From Okapia johnstoni (taxonomy: Eukaryota; Chordata; Mammalia; Artiodactyla; Giraffidae): 64,000 nt of DNA. Of this stretch, positions 1 to 11,833 are shown piece after piece. Both the position numbers and the translations under genes were made by a program. Position 1 is the stretch's first letter; every line of letters begins with the position of its first letter. The notes under the pieces are model-generated. The model was given only the letters and a program-made list of their open reading frames with translations. It was not told the origin of the DNA and did no database searches. The DNA is taken from NCBI GenBank assembly GCA_024291935.2, contig CM044311.1:22901001-22965000 (forward strand), given 5' to 3'.

Positions 1-487
1 TCATAAAAATTAAAGAGAAAAATCATACATCATTTGGATACATACATGAAACACATTCGACAAAAATTCTGCATCTATTATGATAAAATATCTCATGAAA
101 CTTAGAATAGAAGCACATCTCTACTATTTAATACAGAATATCTATATACTACCTACATTGAACATTGTATATCACGGTGAAATTCTGAATGCTTTCTTGC
201 TTTCTTGGGGACAAGACAAAGATGTCTGTTCTCATCACTTCTATTTAACATTGTCCTGATTTTCACAATCAGCAGAATAGGTAAGAGCATTAATAAACAA
301 AAAGAAAACTATAAAGATTCGTACTCTAACTCATAGATGACATAACAAACTTACAGAAACTACAATAAAAACCATGAAAATTAATAAGTAAATATGTTTG
401 CAGAGCATAGGTTAATATATGACAAATAATTGTATTTCCACATATCAATAAAGAATTAGATTTTTGCTATAAGAGCAATACCTTTTT
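1..487 (+). mobile_element. Old L1 LINE ORF2 fragment (cut by window start)
   Basis: The stretch follows the sense strand of the L1 ORF2 reverse-transcriptase region: a block around 50-130 matches the 'heptad-to-RT' part, 185-260 matches the segment just before the catalytic box, and near 335-350 a degraded 'gatgac' remains where the F/YADD box should be. Many indels and stops leave no usable frame. It appears to resume after 1140, so the BovB tail and the block at 787-1139 lie inside it. An old mammalian L1M-type copy is inferred from divergence. Confidence 0.6.
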
Positions 488-787
488 CCATTCTAAAGGA
501 AAACAGTCCTGAATGTTCGTTGGAAGGACTGATGCTGAAGCAGAAACTCCAATACTTTGGCCACCTAAGGCGAAATACTGACTCATTGGAAAAGACCCTG
601 ATGTTGGAAGAGATTGAAAGTGGGAGAAGAAGGGGATGACAGAGGATGAGATGGTTGGTTGGCATCACCAACTCGATGGACATGAGTTGTGTAAGCTCTG
701 GGAGATGGTGATAAACAGGGAAGCCTGGAGTGCTACAGTCCACGGGGTTGCAAAAGAGTCGACACGACTGAGTGACTGAACTGAAGA
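488..787 (+). mobile_element. BovB LINE 3' end
   Basis: Sense-strand BovB (RTE clade) tail. It starts near the 'ccattctaaagg' segment, runs through 'tactttggccacct' and the 'gatgagatgg' block, and ends in the BovB terminus (gtcgacacgactgagtgact, then 'gaactgaa'). It is heavily 5'-truncated, as is usual for BovB, and has no coding capacity. It lies inside an old L1, so it is the younger insertion. Confidence 0.9.
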
Positions 788-1139
788 ACATGGGATATTT
801 ATGGAGAATTTAACAAAATATACATGTAAAAATTAATAAATGGAAACCTCAATTAAATAGAGTTGAGACACCAAAAGGAGAAGTTCTCAAGACTCCACTG
901 GATTCCTGGCAGGGACTCAGCTAATAAAAAGCCGTGTACTCTTTGTTGTTTCCATAGCACCCCTATCTTCCTTTTCTTCTTTGTAAAAGGGTTCTCTTTC
1001 ATTTGTCATGCAGGAACTTACATTAGGCTTGCTATGGTTGCATACCTCAAATTGCAATTCTCTGAAAATAAAACCAATTTTTCTGGAGAAATACCTAGCA
1101 GTGTGTTTGTTTCATGTCAACGTATGTGAGATCTGAACA
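788..1139 (+). other. Unclassified block, LTR-like
   Basis: This block separates the BovB tail from the next L1 segment. It has a TATA-like 'aataaaaagc' near 925, followed about 140 bases later by a poly(A)-signal-like 'aaaataaaacc' near 1066, an order seen in retroviral LTRs. The 88-codon frame over it resembles no protein I know. An old LTR is one reading; unique DNA is the other. Confidence 0.25.
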
Positions 1140-1660
1140 CTGAAAAGTAGAAAAATTTTCTGAATTGAATTATAAAGAAGATCTAAATTGAGAAAACTTA
1201 TCTACAGACTCAATGCAATCCTCCCCAAATTCCTTGCAGACATTTTGTGAGGAAACTGTCAAAAAATTTATAAATGTATATCAAAAAGGAAGACATAGAA
1301 CAGACAAAACAATTTTGAAAATAGAAAAAAGACAACGTGTAATAAATAAATAAATAATAATATTAACCTATAGAAATCAAAATAGTTTGCTGTTGGAATA
1401 ATAATAGAAATGTAGATTAATGAAAAACATATAGAGTCCAGAAATAGACCCATGTATACATAATCAGGTGATTTCCACAAAAGCTCTATGATGTTAAATC
1501 TTGGAAAGACAGATTTTCAGTAAATGTTGCTAGAAGAACTAGATACCTATTTGAGAAAAACAAAGGTAGCTAGCTATACATCAGTTACTCATAAAATAAA
1601 TATAGTAAATATTGTAATAGATATATAACTTTAGAATCACAATAATTTTATTTATGTTCT
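1140..1660 (+). mobile_element. Old L1 LINE ORF2 fragment, continued
   Basis: Sense-strand L1 ORF2 3' half. Around 1200-1230 is the 'acagactcaatgcaatcc' segment, and around 1440-1480 the 'cagaaatagacccatgtata' segment, both typical of this part of L1. It probably belongs to the same copy as the fragment at the window start. There are many indels and no frame. Confidence 0.6.
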
Positions 1661-2639
1661 AATAATTACTCACAGATTAGTAAAAAATTCAAGCCAACTT
1701 TGTGCAAAGATTCAAGCATCAACTGAATATACTGGGAAGTCTAAGGAAAATTTTCAGAACTATTAATAACTATGACAGCTTAAGCACATGTGAATACTTA
1801 CTTCTTACTGGAGTTACTGAAAAAACTGCCCACAAAGAAAACTGCAGGGCAGAATTCTTCTTCACTTTTAAAGATTCTAAAGGAAAAATGAAGGTCTTTT
1901 CATATTAAATGTAGTACATTTGCCTTCGTTTAGGTTTGTTAAAAAATCTCCATTTTTAACAGTATCTTTTCCTTTATAGGAGAAATGAATTTTTCCAGGT
2001 AATCTAATTAGAAAGAAAAGAAAAAGGAGCATCTCCCCAGTGAAGCTATTTGATAATCTTCTTTTGCTAAACTATAATGTATACCATCTCTGTACAACAA
2101 TATTTAAAGTAGAGAGGCCTTTATTTTTGTGGTCCTAATATTTAAGCTCAACTCTTAAGAAACTTCAGTCTATAGGGGTATTTAAGATTCCACGATATTT
2201 CAGATCCCACAGAAGACTTTAATATGTGCACAAAAGAAGCAGATCATATTTCCATCAGAAAGACAATTTAGTTCTTTAGAACGTTGAATAGTCAGTACAA
2301 AAAAAAGAAAAAAATCCCTTCCCCCAAACAACAAAACAACAAAATCACTCTAAATACAAACTAAAATAATGCTGTGATATTACCTGCAGAAATAGCTTAT
2401 CTTTCTAAAATATATTTATGTGAAAAAGAATGTTTAAGACCATTTTATTCAGTAAAAGTATTATGACTATTTTTAATAACTGCCTATTCTTACATTTTTC
2501 AAAAGTATTCTAATAACATATAAGGATGGACATTATTCAATTCCTCCTTTCACTTTATCCATTATTATTTTTGAAAGCTGTGGAAAAAAGCGCCTTTTGC
2601 ATACATTTCCAGGCTCAACTACTATTTAAAGATATAGCC
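1661..2639. other. Unclassified AT-rich DNA
   Basis: I recognise no gene or repeat family. There is a short A-rich, low-complexity patch near 2298-2345. The 68-codon frame at 1702-1908 resembles nothing I know. Confidence 0.5.
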
Positions 2640-2900
2640 ATCTTTATTGTCTATAAGGCAGCTCCTCTGTGAAGCCTTACTGGCCCTCCTGCTTCCCTGA
2701 GGCAAATTTAATCACAGTCTTCACTACTTTAGTAAACTCTTTAAGTACACTGCTATTGTTAAATGCATAACACTCTATCTGAGTCATTGCCTATTTTTTC
2801 TACTGAACTGTGAAATCCTTCCCTTAAAAGAGTCTTATTTATTCATCCTTTTATCTTGAGTGTCTTGAATGGCTCCATGCATATTGGAGATCATAAACCT
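2640..2900 (+). mobile_element. L2 LINE 3'-end fragment
   Basis: Matches the L2 3' end in order: 'cctctgtgaagcctt' near 2664, then an 'actgaactgtgaaatcctt' segment near 2803, then 'cttatttattcatccttttat' near 2833. It is an ancient mammalian repeat with no coding capacity. Confidence 0.6.
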
Positions 2901-3067
2901 CTTATGGATAAATCTTTAATTTATAGATTCTCTTGTGTTAGTCATAATTTACTATCCATATTTCCCCTTTGCAATAATCCTCTTACCCTTTTCTATTTGG
3001 GTGTGTTTATAGGACTAAGCACACAGACACATAGCATACAGATTTATAATATACCCTAAATCATTGG

Positions 3068-3277
3068 GGGCTTCCCAGGTGGCTCAGTGGTAAAGAATCC
3101 GCTTGCTAGTGCAGGAGACACAAAAGGCATGGGTTTGATCCCTGAGTCAGGTAGATCCCTTGGAGGAGGGCATGGCAACCCACTACAGTATTCTTGCCTG
3201 GATAATCCCATGAAAGAAGGAGCCTGGTAGGCTATCGTCCATAGGGTCACAAAGAGTAACACATGACTTAACAAGTA
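3068..3277 (+). mobile_element. Bov-tA SINE
   Basis: Near full-length. It has a tRNA-Glu-derived head (gggcttcccaggtggctcag) with a B-box-like 'gggtttgatccc', then the BovA body with 'ccagtattcttgcctgg' in mutated form, and ends 'aagagtaacacatgac' before an A-rich tail. The head has a small insertion (aaaaggca). It is non-autonomous and probably mobilised by BovB. Confidence 0.93.
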
Positions 3278-3502
3278 AATGATAATAAAATGGTGGAGAA
3301 CAACAAAAGACTAAAATTATATTACATAAAAAAATCATTATGTATAGTCATCTGTCATAAGCGCCTAACACTTCATCAATATATAATTCTGTATAAAATG
3401 GACTGCATGGTTACATGGAAAGAAAACTTATGAAAACTGTTTCTGTTTTAATCATTGTGATTATACATATAAATTTCAGTAAGTTGATAGTTTATATTTA
3501 CT

Positions 3503-3515
3503 CTATATTAAATAT
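3503..3515 (+). repeat. 5' TSD of BOV-A2
   Basis: ctatattaaatat, repeated exactly at 3794-3806 on the other side of the BOV-A2 copy. Confidence 0.85.
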
Positions 3516-3793
3516 CTTGGAGAAGGCAATGGCACCCCACTCCAGTACTCTTGCCTGGAAAATCCCATGGACGGAGGAGCCTGGTAGGCTGCAGTCCATG
3601 GGGTCGCTAAGAGTCAGACACGACTGAGCGACTTCACTTTCACTTTTCACTTTCATGCATTAGAGAAGGAAATGGCAACCCAATCCAGTGTTCTCGCCTG
3701 GAGAATCCCAGGGACAGGAGAGCCCGGTGGGCTGCCGTCTATGGGGTCGCAGGGTCGGACACGACTAAAGCGACTTAGCAGCAGCAATAGCAG
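3516..3793 (+). mobile_element. BOV-A2 dimeric SINE
   Basis: Two BovA units in tandem. The first starts at 'ggagaaggcaatggcacc' and ends 'cgactgagcgacttcac'; the linker is the 'tcactttcacttttcacttt' stretch; the second starts at 'gagaaggaaatggcaacc' and ends 'gactaaagcgacttagcagc'. There is no tRNA head. A perfect 13-bp TSD shows it is a complete insertion. Confidence 0.95.
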
Positions 3794-3806
3794 CTATATT
3801 AAATAT
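3794..3806 (+). repeat. 3' TSD of BOV-A2
   Basis: ctatattaaatat, the partner of 3503-3515. Confidence 0.85.
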
Positions 3807-4644
3807 TCAATTAAAATAAATAATTTTCAAGATGCTGAAAAAACTGCAAACAAAAACATATAAATACTACTTAAAATTTTTGTTGTTTCCTGTGTTATAC
3901 TGAATGAAGCCATTATAAAAATAATTTGCAATTCATGTTTGCATGAGCTTCAAAGATTTCCACTTCCATTCTACATTTCTTCTTCATTATCAAAGGACTT
4001 CTTGTTTTTCAATGATAAAGAAAGTTTGAAAGTTTTGTAGAGTAATCAAAAAATAAAATGACTTTGATGTATCAAACTGCATTTGTTATCAACTTGAATT
4101 CTCTATTAGGCTTACATTCTTATGGAGAGTAATATCTCTTGATAGATACTCATATCAGTGACAATAAAGTTATTCAACCCTCAGTGATCATCCTTTCTTT
4201 CAACTTATATACGTTGGTTTGTTTTTCATAGGCATGATGATCCTTGACTTTTCAAAGATAAGTTTCTCTACTGGTGACTTGTTCTCTGCCTATCTTTCAC
4301 TGTATTTCCCTATATTCCATGTATTAAATGTTTTATCAATCAAGAGCTCTTAGATTTCCTATTCGTACCTCCTTTGTCTATAGTTAAATCTATGAACTAA
4401 AAAGACAGAAGTGGGAATGATGGAGGCACATCTTGGGCATTTGGGAGCAGGGGTGTCTGATCTAACCATGGAGGACTTTTCTTGTGTTGTACGATGATGA
4501 TAGGACAGAAGTAATTCAAAGATGTGCCACAAACTGTAATCCTAAACTAAAGAAAAATATGTGTATGAGAACTGAGGTTGAATGAAATGTTCAATTAGGT
4601 TCATTTCAATTAGGGAAGAAATGCTATCTATACACTATTGAGTT
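3807..4644. other. Unclassified AT-rich DNA
   Basis: No recognised gene, RNA or repeat family. Confidence 0.5.
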
Positions 4645-4750
4645 TTCCAAATCATGATCATGGTGTGTGTTTCCATGTTTTTGTGTTGTACTTGATTTCT
4701 CTCAGCAGTGTTCTTCAGTTAGATGTATACAGGTCTTAAAATCATTTTTT
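4645..4750 (-). mobile_element. L1 ORF2 fragment (antisense)
   Basis: The complementary strand of L1 ORF2 is recognisable: 'tccatgtttttgtgtt' followed by 'cttgatttctctcagcagtg' and ending 'tatacaggtctt'. Short and diverged. Confidence 0.5.
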
Positions 4751-5284
4751 TGATTTTGATTTGTTTTGATTTTCAAATGTATAGTGCCATTATATCATAA
4801 AATATTTTTACTTTGAAATATTGAAGAAAACAAAAAAAAAAGATCACAGGGAGGCACAAAAGGAGACATGGAAAACTAGAAAATGAACACCATATCCTTG
4901 GGTAGGAAGCCTCTATATCATAAAGATGTCACTTCTCTGTGAGCTCATTTAAGCATTTATGAGAATGCCAATAAAATCAAAATTATTTTTTTTCTTATTG
5001 TGAATCATGAGGATATGATCAAAATGTTTTTTTGAGAAAACAAGTACCAAAAATTATTAGCCAAAATGTCCTGAGGAAAATCAAAACAAGCAAAAAGGTG
5101 AAAAGGACTTTAAGACAACAAACATTTAAAATATAATTCTAAAATGTGCTTTGTGGGAAAGGATAGATGGAAAAACCAAGGGGTCAAAATAGAAAAATGG
5201 CAAATTAGAAAAGTAAGGAAAAATGTATTTTTAAATAAGTGGTAAGGATAATTGGGGATCATATGGAAAAGATATAAAATTGTT
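4751..5284. other. Unclassified A-rich DNA
   Basis: Contains a short A-run near 4832 and many A-rich words. No gene. It may be an unrecognisable 5' continuation of the old L1 that follows. Confidence 0.4.
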
Positions 5285-5614
5285 ATCTGTTCATCACATC
5301 ATACATGAGAATGAATTCCAAAATGGCTAGAGATTTAACTGTAAAAAGATTTTTAAAAATTTCATTAACAGAAGAAAACCCATTGCCTTTTCTTTAAGTG
5401 GGAAAGAAAAAGTCTGAAAAGCTATAATTAAAAATCCAGAAGCAATAAGAAAAACATTAGATCAATATGATTACATTAAAAAACTTTCATGACAAAAGTA
5501 ACCACCAATAAAGTAAACAGCAAATGTCATACTGAAAGAATATTTGCAACTTAAAATATCAAAGGGTTAATGTGCTAAATAAAGACCAGTCACTGAAAAC
5601 TAGAGAACATTTTC
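5285..5614 (+). mobile_element. Old L1 LINE, 5' portion of a split copy
   Basis: Sense L1 ORF2 C-terminal part of an old subfamily: 'aattccaaaatggctagaga' near 5313, 'aatccagaagcaataagaaa' near 5434 and 'atatttgcaacttaaaatat' near 5540. It appears to continue after 7713, so the L1 at 5615-7712 is inserted into it. Confidence 0.6.
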
Positions 5615-7712
5615 AACAAACCTAGAATAAGTGAAACTCTCACTGTTTGCAGATGACATGATCCTCTACATAGAAAGCCCTAAAGTTGCCAGCAGAAAAG
5701 TACTAGAGCTAATCAATGAATATTGTAAAGTTGAAGGATATAAAATTAATACATAGAAATCCCTTACATTCCTATATACTAACAATGAAAAATCAGAAAG
5801 AGCAATCAAAGAAACAATTCCACTCACCATTGCAAAGAAAAGAATAAAATACTTAGGGATAAATTTACCTAAAGAAAGAAAAGATCTGTATATAGAAAAC
5901 TATAAAACACTGATGAAAGAATTCAAAGATGCCAAAAATAGATGTTGAAACATACTGTGTTCATAGATTAGAAGAATCAATATAGTGAAAATGAGTATTC
6001 TACCTAAAACAAACTATAGATTCCATGCAACCCCCATCAAACTACCAACAGTATTTTTCACAGAACTAGAACAAATAGTTTCACAATTTGTATGTAACCA
6101 CAAAAGTCCCCGAATAGCCAAACCAATATTGAGAAGAAGAGTGGAACTGGAGGAATCAACGTTTCTGACTTCAGAATACACTACAAAGCTACAGTCGTCC
6201 ATACAGTATGGTACTGGCACAAGACAGAAATATAGATCAATGAAACAAAACAGAAAGCCCAGAGACAAATCCATGCACCTATGGGCACCTTATCTTTGAC
6301 AAAGGTGGCAAAAATATACAATGGAGAAAAGAGAGTCTCTTCAACAAGTCGTCTGGGGGAAAATGGTCAACCACATGTAAAAGAATGAAACTAGAATACT
6401 TTCTAACATCACACACAAAAATAAACTCAAAATGGATTAAAGATATAAATGTAAGGCCAGAAATGATAAAAACTCTTTGAGGAAATCATAGGCAGAACAA
6501 TGACATAAATCACAGCAAGATTGTCTATGACCCACCTCCCATAGTAATGGAAATAAAAACAAAAATAAGTGGGGCCTAATTAAAAGCTTTTGCACAATGA
6601 AAGAAACTATAAGCAAGGTGAAAAGACAGCCTTCAGAATTGGATAAAATAATAGCAAACAAAACAATTGACAAATAACTGATATCCAAATATACAAGCAG
6701 CTCATGTAGTTCAGTGCAAGAGAAACAAACAACCCAATCAAAAAGTGGGCAAAAGAGATAAACAGACATTTCTCCAAAAAGACATACAGATGGCTAACAA
6801 ACACATGAAAAGATGCTCAACACCACTCATTATCAGAGAAATGCAAATCAAAACCACAATGAGGTCTCATGCCAGTCAGAACGGCCATTAATCAAAAAGT
6901 CTACAAACAGTAAATGCTTGAGAGGGTGTGGAGAAAAGGGAATCCTCTTATACTGTTGGTGGGAGTGCAAACTGGTTCAGCCACTATGGAGAACAGCATG
7001 GCAATTCCTTAAAAAAACTGGGAATAGAACTGCCATGTGACTCAGCATTCCCACTGCTGGGAATAACCGTGAGGAAACCAGAATTGAAAGACATACATAT
7101 ACCCCAAAATCCACTGCAGCACTATTTACAATATCTAGGACATGGAAGCAACCTAGATGTTGCTTCAATTGACAGATGAATGGATAAGGAAGTGTGGTAC
7201 ACATACACAATGGAATATTACTCAGGTATAAAAAAGGAACCCATTTGAGTCAGTTCTAATGAGATGGATGAAGCTAGAGCCTATATACAGAGTGAAGTAA
7301 ATCAGAAAGAGAAACACAAATACTGCATATTAATGCATATATATGGAATTTAGAAAGACAGTAATGACAATCCTACATGCAGGGCAGCAGAAGAGACACA
7401 GATGCAAAGAACAAACTTTTGGACTGTGGGGGCAAAGGCAACAGTGGGATGATTAGAGAGAATAGCATTGAAACATATATATTACCATTTGTAAAACAGA
7501 TGACCAGTGCAAGTTCGATGCATGAAGCTGGGCACCCAAAGCCAGAGCTCTGGGACAACCTGGAGGGATGGGGGGGAGGGAAGACGGTGAGGAGTTCAGC
7601 ATGGGGGGGCACATGTATACCTGGAACTGATTCATGTCGATGTCTGGCAAAAACCATCACAATATTGTAAAGTAACTATCTTCCAAGTAAAACAAAATAA
7701 TTTAAAAAAATG
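5615..7712 (+). mobile_element. Ruminant L1 (L1_BT-type), 5'-truncated 3' part
   Basis: About 2.1 kb of a fairly young L1. It opens just before the reverse-transcriptase catalytic box, with FADD at 5646-5657, and continues through the rest of ORF2 (for example the 104-codon remnant at 5985-6299 and the 'gggagtgcaaactggttcag' region near 6960). It then has a G-rich 3' UTR (7560-7610) and the ruminant L1 terminus (gattcatgtcgatgtctggc, then 'attgtaaagtaactat') with an A-rich tail. ORF2 has several stops (for example TGA at 5947-5949) and lacks the endonuclease half, so it is dead. Confidence 0.85.
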
Positions 7713-8400
7713 AAATATAGTGTTGTACTTAAAAACAAAAAAAACCTAAAGTAGAAAAATGAACACACACTTCACAGAAAAAGAAATGGAAAAATTCAAA
7801 AACTGAAATACCATTTTCTCACCTCTCACATCAGCAAAAGGCCAAATTTAGCAATATAGTTAGCTAACTGGGCTAACTGGGGGCAGCTAAATGTTAATTT
7901 TCATATTTTTCTGGTAAGATGAAAAATGATAAAATCATCATGAATTTGGCGATATGTGGCAAACTTTGTTAATCATTTACCCTTTGACCCAACAATACAG
8001 TACCCAGGAATACATCTAAAATATACACTGGCAAAAATATTTTTAAAAGAATATTTTTGAAAGCTAAGAAATGATTGCAGCACTCTATGTCATAAAGCAG
8101 AACAACAAACAAACAAAAAAAGCAAAATCCAAGTTTCTGCCAATGAAGATTCAGTTGAATAAGATGTGCTACATCTATGAAATCATAGTTCTACAAAAGA
8201 GTAATGAATGTTCTTGTATACAACTATGATACTTATGCTACATGTATATTTATATTATACACACTCACTCTACTTAGTTTTTTGATCTGGAAACAAACAC
8301 AAAATATTTTATATTGATATCTGAGACTGTTTCATGTGCATTATGCAGTAAAGCAAATGTTAATCTAATTTAATGATTTCCAATGCTTTTGAAAATCAGG
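7713..8400 (+). mobile_element. Old L1 LINE, 3' portion of the split copy
   Basis: Resumes the older L1: 'cttcacagaaaaagaaatgg' near 7771, 'ataccattttctcacctctcac' in part near 7809, 'accctttgacccaacaatac' near 7979 and 'aatgattgcagcactctatg' near 8070. This is sense-strand ORF2 end and 3' region. The 3' edge is uncertain. Confidence 0.6.
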
Positions 8401-8519
8401 GGAAAAGAAGAGGTAAAATGAACACAATATACAAATAACTTTAACAGGTGAATTTTAAATAGAAAATTCACTACAGCTCTTGACTTATTTCATTTCTTTA
8501 TCTATGTATCCAGTTATCT

Positions 8520-8530
8520 AGCTGTCATCT
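8520..8530 (+). repeat. 5' TSD of BOV-A
   Basis: agctgtcatct; the partner at 8670-8680 is agctatcatct, with one mismatch. Confidence 0.75.
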
Positions 8531-8669
8531 TGGAGAAGGCAATGGCACCCCATTCCGGTACTCTTGCCTGGAAAATCCCATGGACAGAGGAGCCTGGTAG
8601 GCTGCAGTCAAAGGAGTCGCACAGAGTCGGACACGACTGAAGCGACTTAGCAGCAGCAGCAGCAGCAGC
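8531..8669 (+). mobile_element. BOV-A monomer SINE (tRNA-less)
   Basis: A single BovA unit with the 5' start of a BOV-A2 (ggagaaggcaatggcacc) and the 3' end of a BOV-A2 (gaagcgacttagcagcagc). It is therefore either a monomer or an internally collapsed dimer. The tail has about seven CAG units. The flanking TSD shows it inserted in this form. Confidence 0.9.
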
Positions 8670-8781
8670 AGCTATCATCTACCTATTTTTCTAATTCTGT
8701 CCTCTGAAACGCATAGAAACAAGGTTCATTGCATAGTAATGAGCATACCTAGCACCCAGACTTTGCCGTGCAGATACAATT

Positions 8782-8797
8782 TCCCACTAAAAGTAAT
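8782..8797 (+). repeat. TSD of antisense L1 (low-coordinate copy)
   Basis: tcccactaaaagtaat, exact copy at 9088-9103. Confidence 0.9.
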
Positions 8798-9087
8798 GCT
8801 TTTATTTTTATTTTTTAAATTTAAATTAGAGGATAATTTATTTACAATGTTGTGTTGGTTTCTGCTGTTCAACAACATGAATCAGCTATAAGTATACATA
8901 TATCCCTTCCCTCTTTAACCTCACCCCCAAATGCACCCCTCTAGGTCATCACAGAGCACCAAACTGAGTTCCCTGTGTTGCACAACAGCTTCCCATTAGC
9001 TACCTCTTTTACACATGGTAGTGTATATATGTCAGTACGACTCTCTCAGTTTGTATCACCTACTCCTTCCTCCACTGTGTCCACAAC
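8798..9087 (-). mobile_element. L1 3' end, antisense, 5'-truncated
   Basis: On the complementary strand this is an artiodactyl L1 3' UTR. It ends in an A-rich tail (seen here as 'tttatttttattttttaa') preceded by the complement of 'acaatgttgtgttggtttct'. The region complementary to 'tcatcacagagcaccaaact' is also diagnostic. It is only 290 bp long and bounded by a perfect 16-bp TSD, typical of L1 target-primed insertion. Confidence 0.88.
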
Positions 9088-9103
9088 TCCCACTAAAAGT
9101 AAT
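9088..9103 (+). repeat. TSD of antisense L1 (high-coordinate copy)
   Basis: tcccactaaaagtaat, the partner of 8782-8797. Confidence 0.9.
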
Positions 9104-9674
9104 TGGTTAACTTTGGAGAGATGACTAATTTCTGGTCTGTGGCAGGAGAGAGATAATTTAAACCTGGAGTACTAATATGCCAGAAAGCATGGAAGCTACC
9201 AAAGACTTCTGGGGCTGTGCCAAAAGGATTTATCTAATCTAAAGAGGCTCCTATGAATAAAATTTGAAAAAATAATTTGAGGAAGAACAACTTGAGTGTG
9301 TTAAATCCATCAACTTCATTTACATCTGAGCTAATAATAGTGTCTATATAAAAAATAATTGTGCATTGATGAAGCTTCAAGGGAAGCAAAATCTTTATTT
9401 AGAAAACTTTAAATAAATTGAGTATTTTTAAACTCTAAATAAATCTAATTGATGAGACAGAATCAAGTATTTATCCTGCCTTTCTCTTACCACTGGTAAC
9501 CACAGAGTTCGTGAGGAATTTTTTTACTTACAAAAATATCAGCTAGTAAGTGAGCAAAGAAAGACAGAATTAATATAGCACCATTTTTAACTGCTGGTTA
9601 ACTAATACATCTAGACAAAGATCACCAATAGCTGCTAACATCATGAAAAGAGTCACCAGAAAACCTGTATCCTA
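9104..9674. other. Unclassified DNA
   Basis: No gene or recognised repeat. Confidence 0.5.
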
Positions 9675-9852
9675 GGGACTTCCCTGGTGGTCCAGCAGTT
9701 AAGAACCTGCCTTTCAATGGAGGCAACACGGGTTTGATTCCAGTTCAGGGAACTAAGATCCCACATGCTGCTGGGCAATAAGCCTGTGCACTGCAACAAG
9801 AGAATCCACGTGTTGCAGTGAAGACTCAGTGCAGACAAAATAAATAAATAAA
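9675..9852 (+). mobile_element. CHR-type tRNA-derived SINE
   Basis: Starts 'gggacttccctggtggtcca' and has a B-box-like 'gggtttgattcc', then 'gggaactaagatcccacatg'. It ends in an AATA-type tail (aaataaataaataaata). This is the CHR family of cetartiodactyls, older than Bov-tA. A short possible TSD (aacctgt) flanks it. Confidence 0.85.
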
Positions 9853-11496
9853 TAACCTGTGCCCCCAGGTGAAGAACAATTTACAGGAAGCAAAGTTAAA
9901 TTGTATTGCATTAGGTTTATGTGTACACACTTGTAGCCACTCTACAAATCTTCTAACAACAAAACTTGAACAATATTTTATATAAGTTTTGAAATTATGA
10001 AAATTGAAGGGTTCCAATTTTATCAACATCAAAAAAAAATAAGTATTTGCAAATGTGGGAAAATATATCCTGTTTAAGATACTGTTTCTCTCTCCCTCAA
10101 TGGAAAGAATCAGCTGGATCTGGAACCACAGATAGATAAATGGATCATTTTAATATTTACAGAGGACTTCAGGGCAGGGGACTTCTCAAAGCAGGGTAAA
10201 ATTAAGATATTCCATTCTTGCTATTCAGTGAGAACCTTCCCAGAGCACCCTCTGCACCTTAGCCACCTAGCAGTAAGCAGAGACCATTAATAATAAATTA
10301 ATTTGACTCCTTAAAATTGCATTAGGGATCATCCTTGAAGATGATCTGTGGATTCAGAATTATAAAATGCTAAAAATAAAAGAAAAATAGATAAAGTGGT
10401 TGTTCAAGATTTTCTACACGGTAGTTTGCACAAAAGTGAGAAGAAAAAAAAAGGAATATGTGATTAAAATGTAAGCTCTTATTAAGCACCTCTGAGTAAA
10501 ATAACAGCTGTAAATCTGAGTATGGGTTGCTGGACTCTGGAGATTCTACCAAGAAAAAGTCATTGATGAGACTTAGACTGAAGAAAAATCTGTCAACCTC
10601 ATGTGATTTTTATTCCATATTTTCAAAATTACATTACACTTTGTTTGTGAATATCAATAGGATAATGTACTGAAGCCCCAAAGGAAAATAACACTAATGG
10701 TGGAATGAATATTATCATGTTTTTGTTAACAGTTTTTTTTTTTCCCACTAAGAATCATTACTGGAGATACTGATTACTGGATGTATTTGCTGTGCCCAGA
10801 GGTCCCAATGGAAGTTTTCAGATACTCTAGCCAACATTACTGAAATAGAAACTTTTGACTTCAATATCCAGGTATGCACAATAATTTGTCTTTATAACCC
10901 ACAAAGCTGTGTTTAAATTTTCAGTACCATTTATTTTTCAAAATGTGGTTCCTTATACTTATTATTTGGTGACTTCTGATATTAGTACTAAACAATAACA
11001 TTATACCAATTCTAATGACTTAAAAGTGTATTTCAACATTTGCTCACTTTCTAAATAGTAATAGTCTAGTCACAGGGAAATACCCTAGCTAGAAACTCGA
11101 GATAAATCTTAGAAACCATCAATATTGTTTCATATCCTAAATTCTTACAGAGAGAAAATTGTTCAAAGTAAATACTTCCTTACAATGGAAGTTACCAGTA
11201 TATTTCCAACATTTAAATGCTAATATATATGTGACTATTTGGTTCTATGCATGAAAAATACAGGAAAAAAATATATAAATACTAGAAAAATATAGGTATA
11301 TATGTACTATTGGCAACTCTTTGTAAATTTATATTGTAGACTTCATTTCTGTACACATGTTTTGAAACAGCCTCTTATTTCCCCTAGCATATTCAAATTG
11401 TTAAACAAGAATTAAAAGAAAACTATTTGATTATTCTACATCAAATATAAACAGAATATGAAATAAAAACACTATAGATTGTTGCAATTATGCATA
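9853..11496. other. Unclassified AT-rich DNA
   Basis: I see no gene or named repeat in about 1.6 kb. Homopolymer runs occur near 10030 (A) and 10733-10743 (T). Confidence 0.45.
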
Positions 11497-11550
11497 CTAT
11501 GCATATATATACATATATGTATGTATATATACACATACACACACACATAT
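11497..11550. repeat. (TA)/(CA) microsatellite
   Basis: Imperfect alternating TA, GTA and CA units directly upstream of a Bov-tA. Confidence 0.85.
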
Positions 11551-11755
11551 GGGCTTCCCTGTGGCTCAGATGGCAAAGAATCTGCCAGCAATGTGGGAGA
11601 CACAGGTTCAATCCCTAGATTGGGAAGATCCCCTAGAGAACGGAATGGCAACTCACTCCAGTATTCTTGCCTGGAGAATCCCATGGACAGAGGAGCCTAG
11701 CAGGCTACAGTCCATGGGATTGCAAAGAGTAGGACACGACTGAGCGACTAACAGG
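11551..11755 (+). mobile_element. Bov-tA SINE
   Basis: Head 'gggcttccctgtggctcag' (one G of GGTGG lost), a B-box-like 'ggttcaatcccta', and the full BovA body ending 'gacacgactgagcgactaac'. Both ends abut TA/CA arrays. Confidence 0.95.
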
Positions 11756-11833
11756 TTTCATATATATATATATATATTTATATATGTATTTATATATATA
11801 TATGTTTATATATATTTATATATATATATACAT
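11756..11833. repeat. (TA)n microsatellite between two SINEs
   Basis: Nearly pure TA with occasional TTTA and TGTA units, filling the gap between two same-orientation Bov-tA copies. Confidence 0.9.

Noticed and set aside
8641..8680. CAG trinucleotide run (possible coding polyglutamine or expansion locus)
   Set aside because: It is the normal tail of BOV-A elements and has only about seven units.
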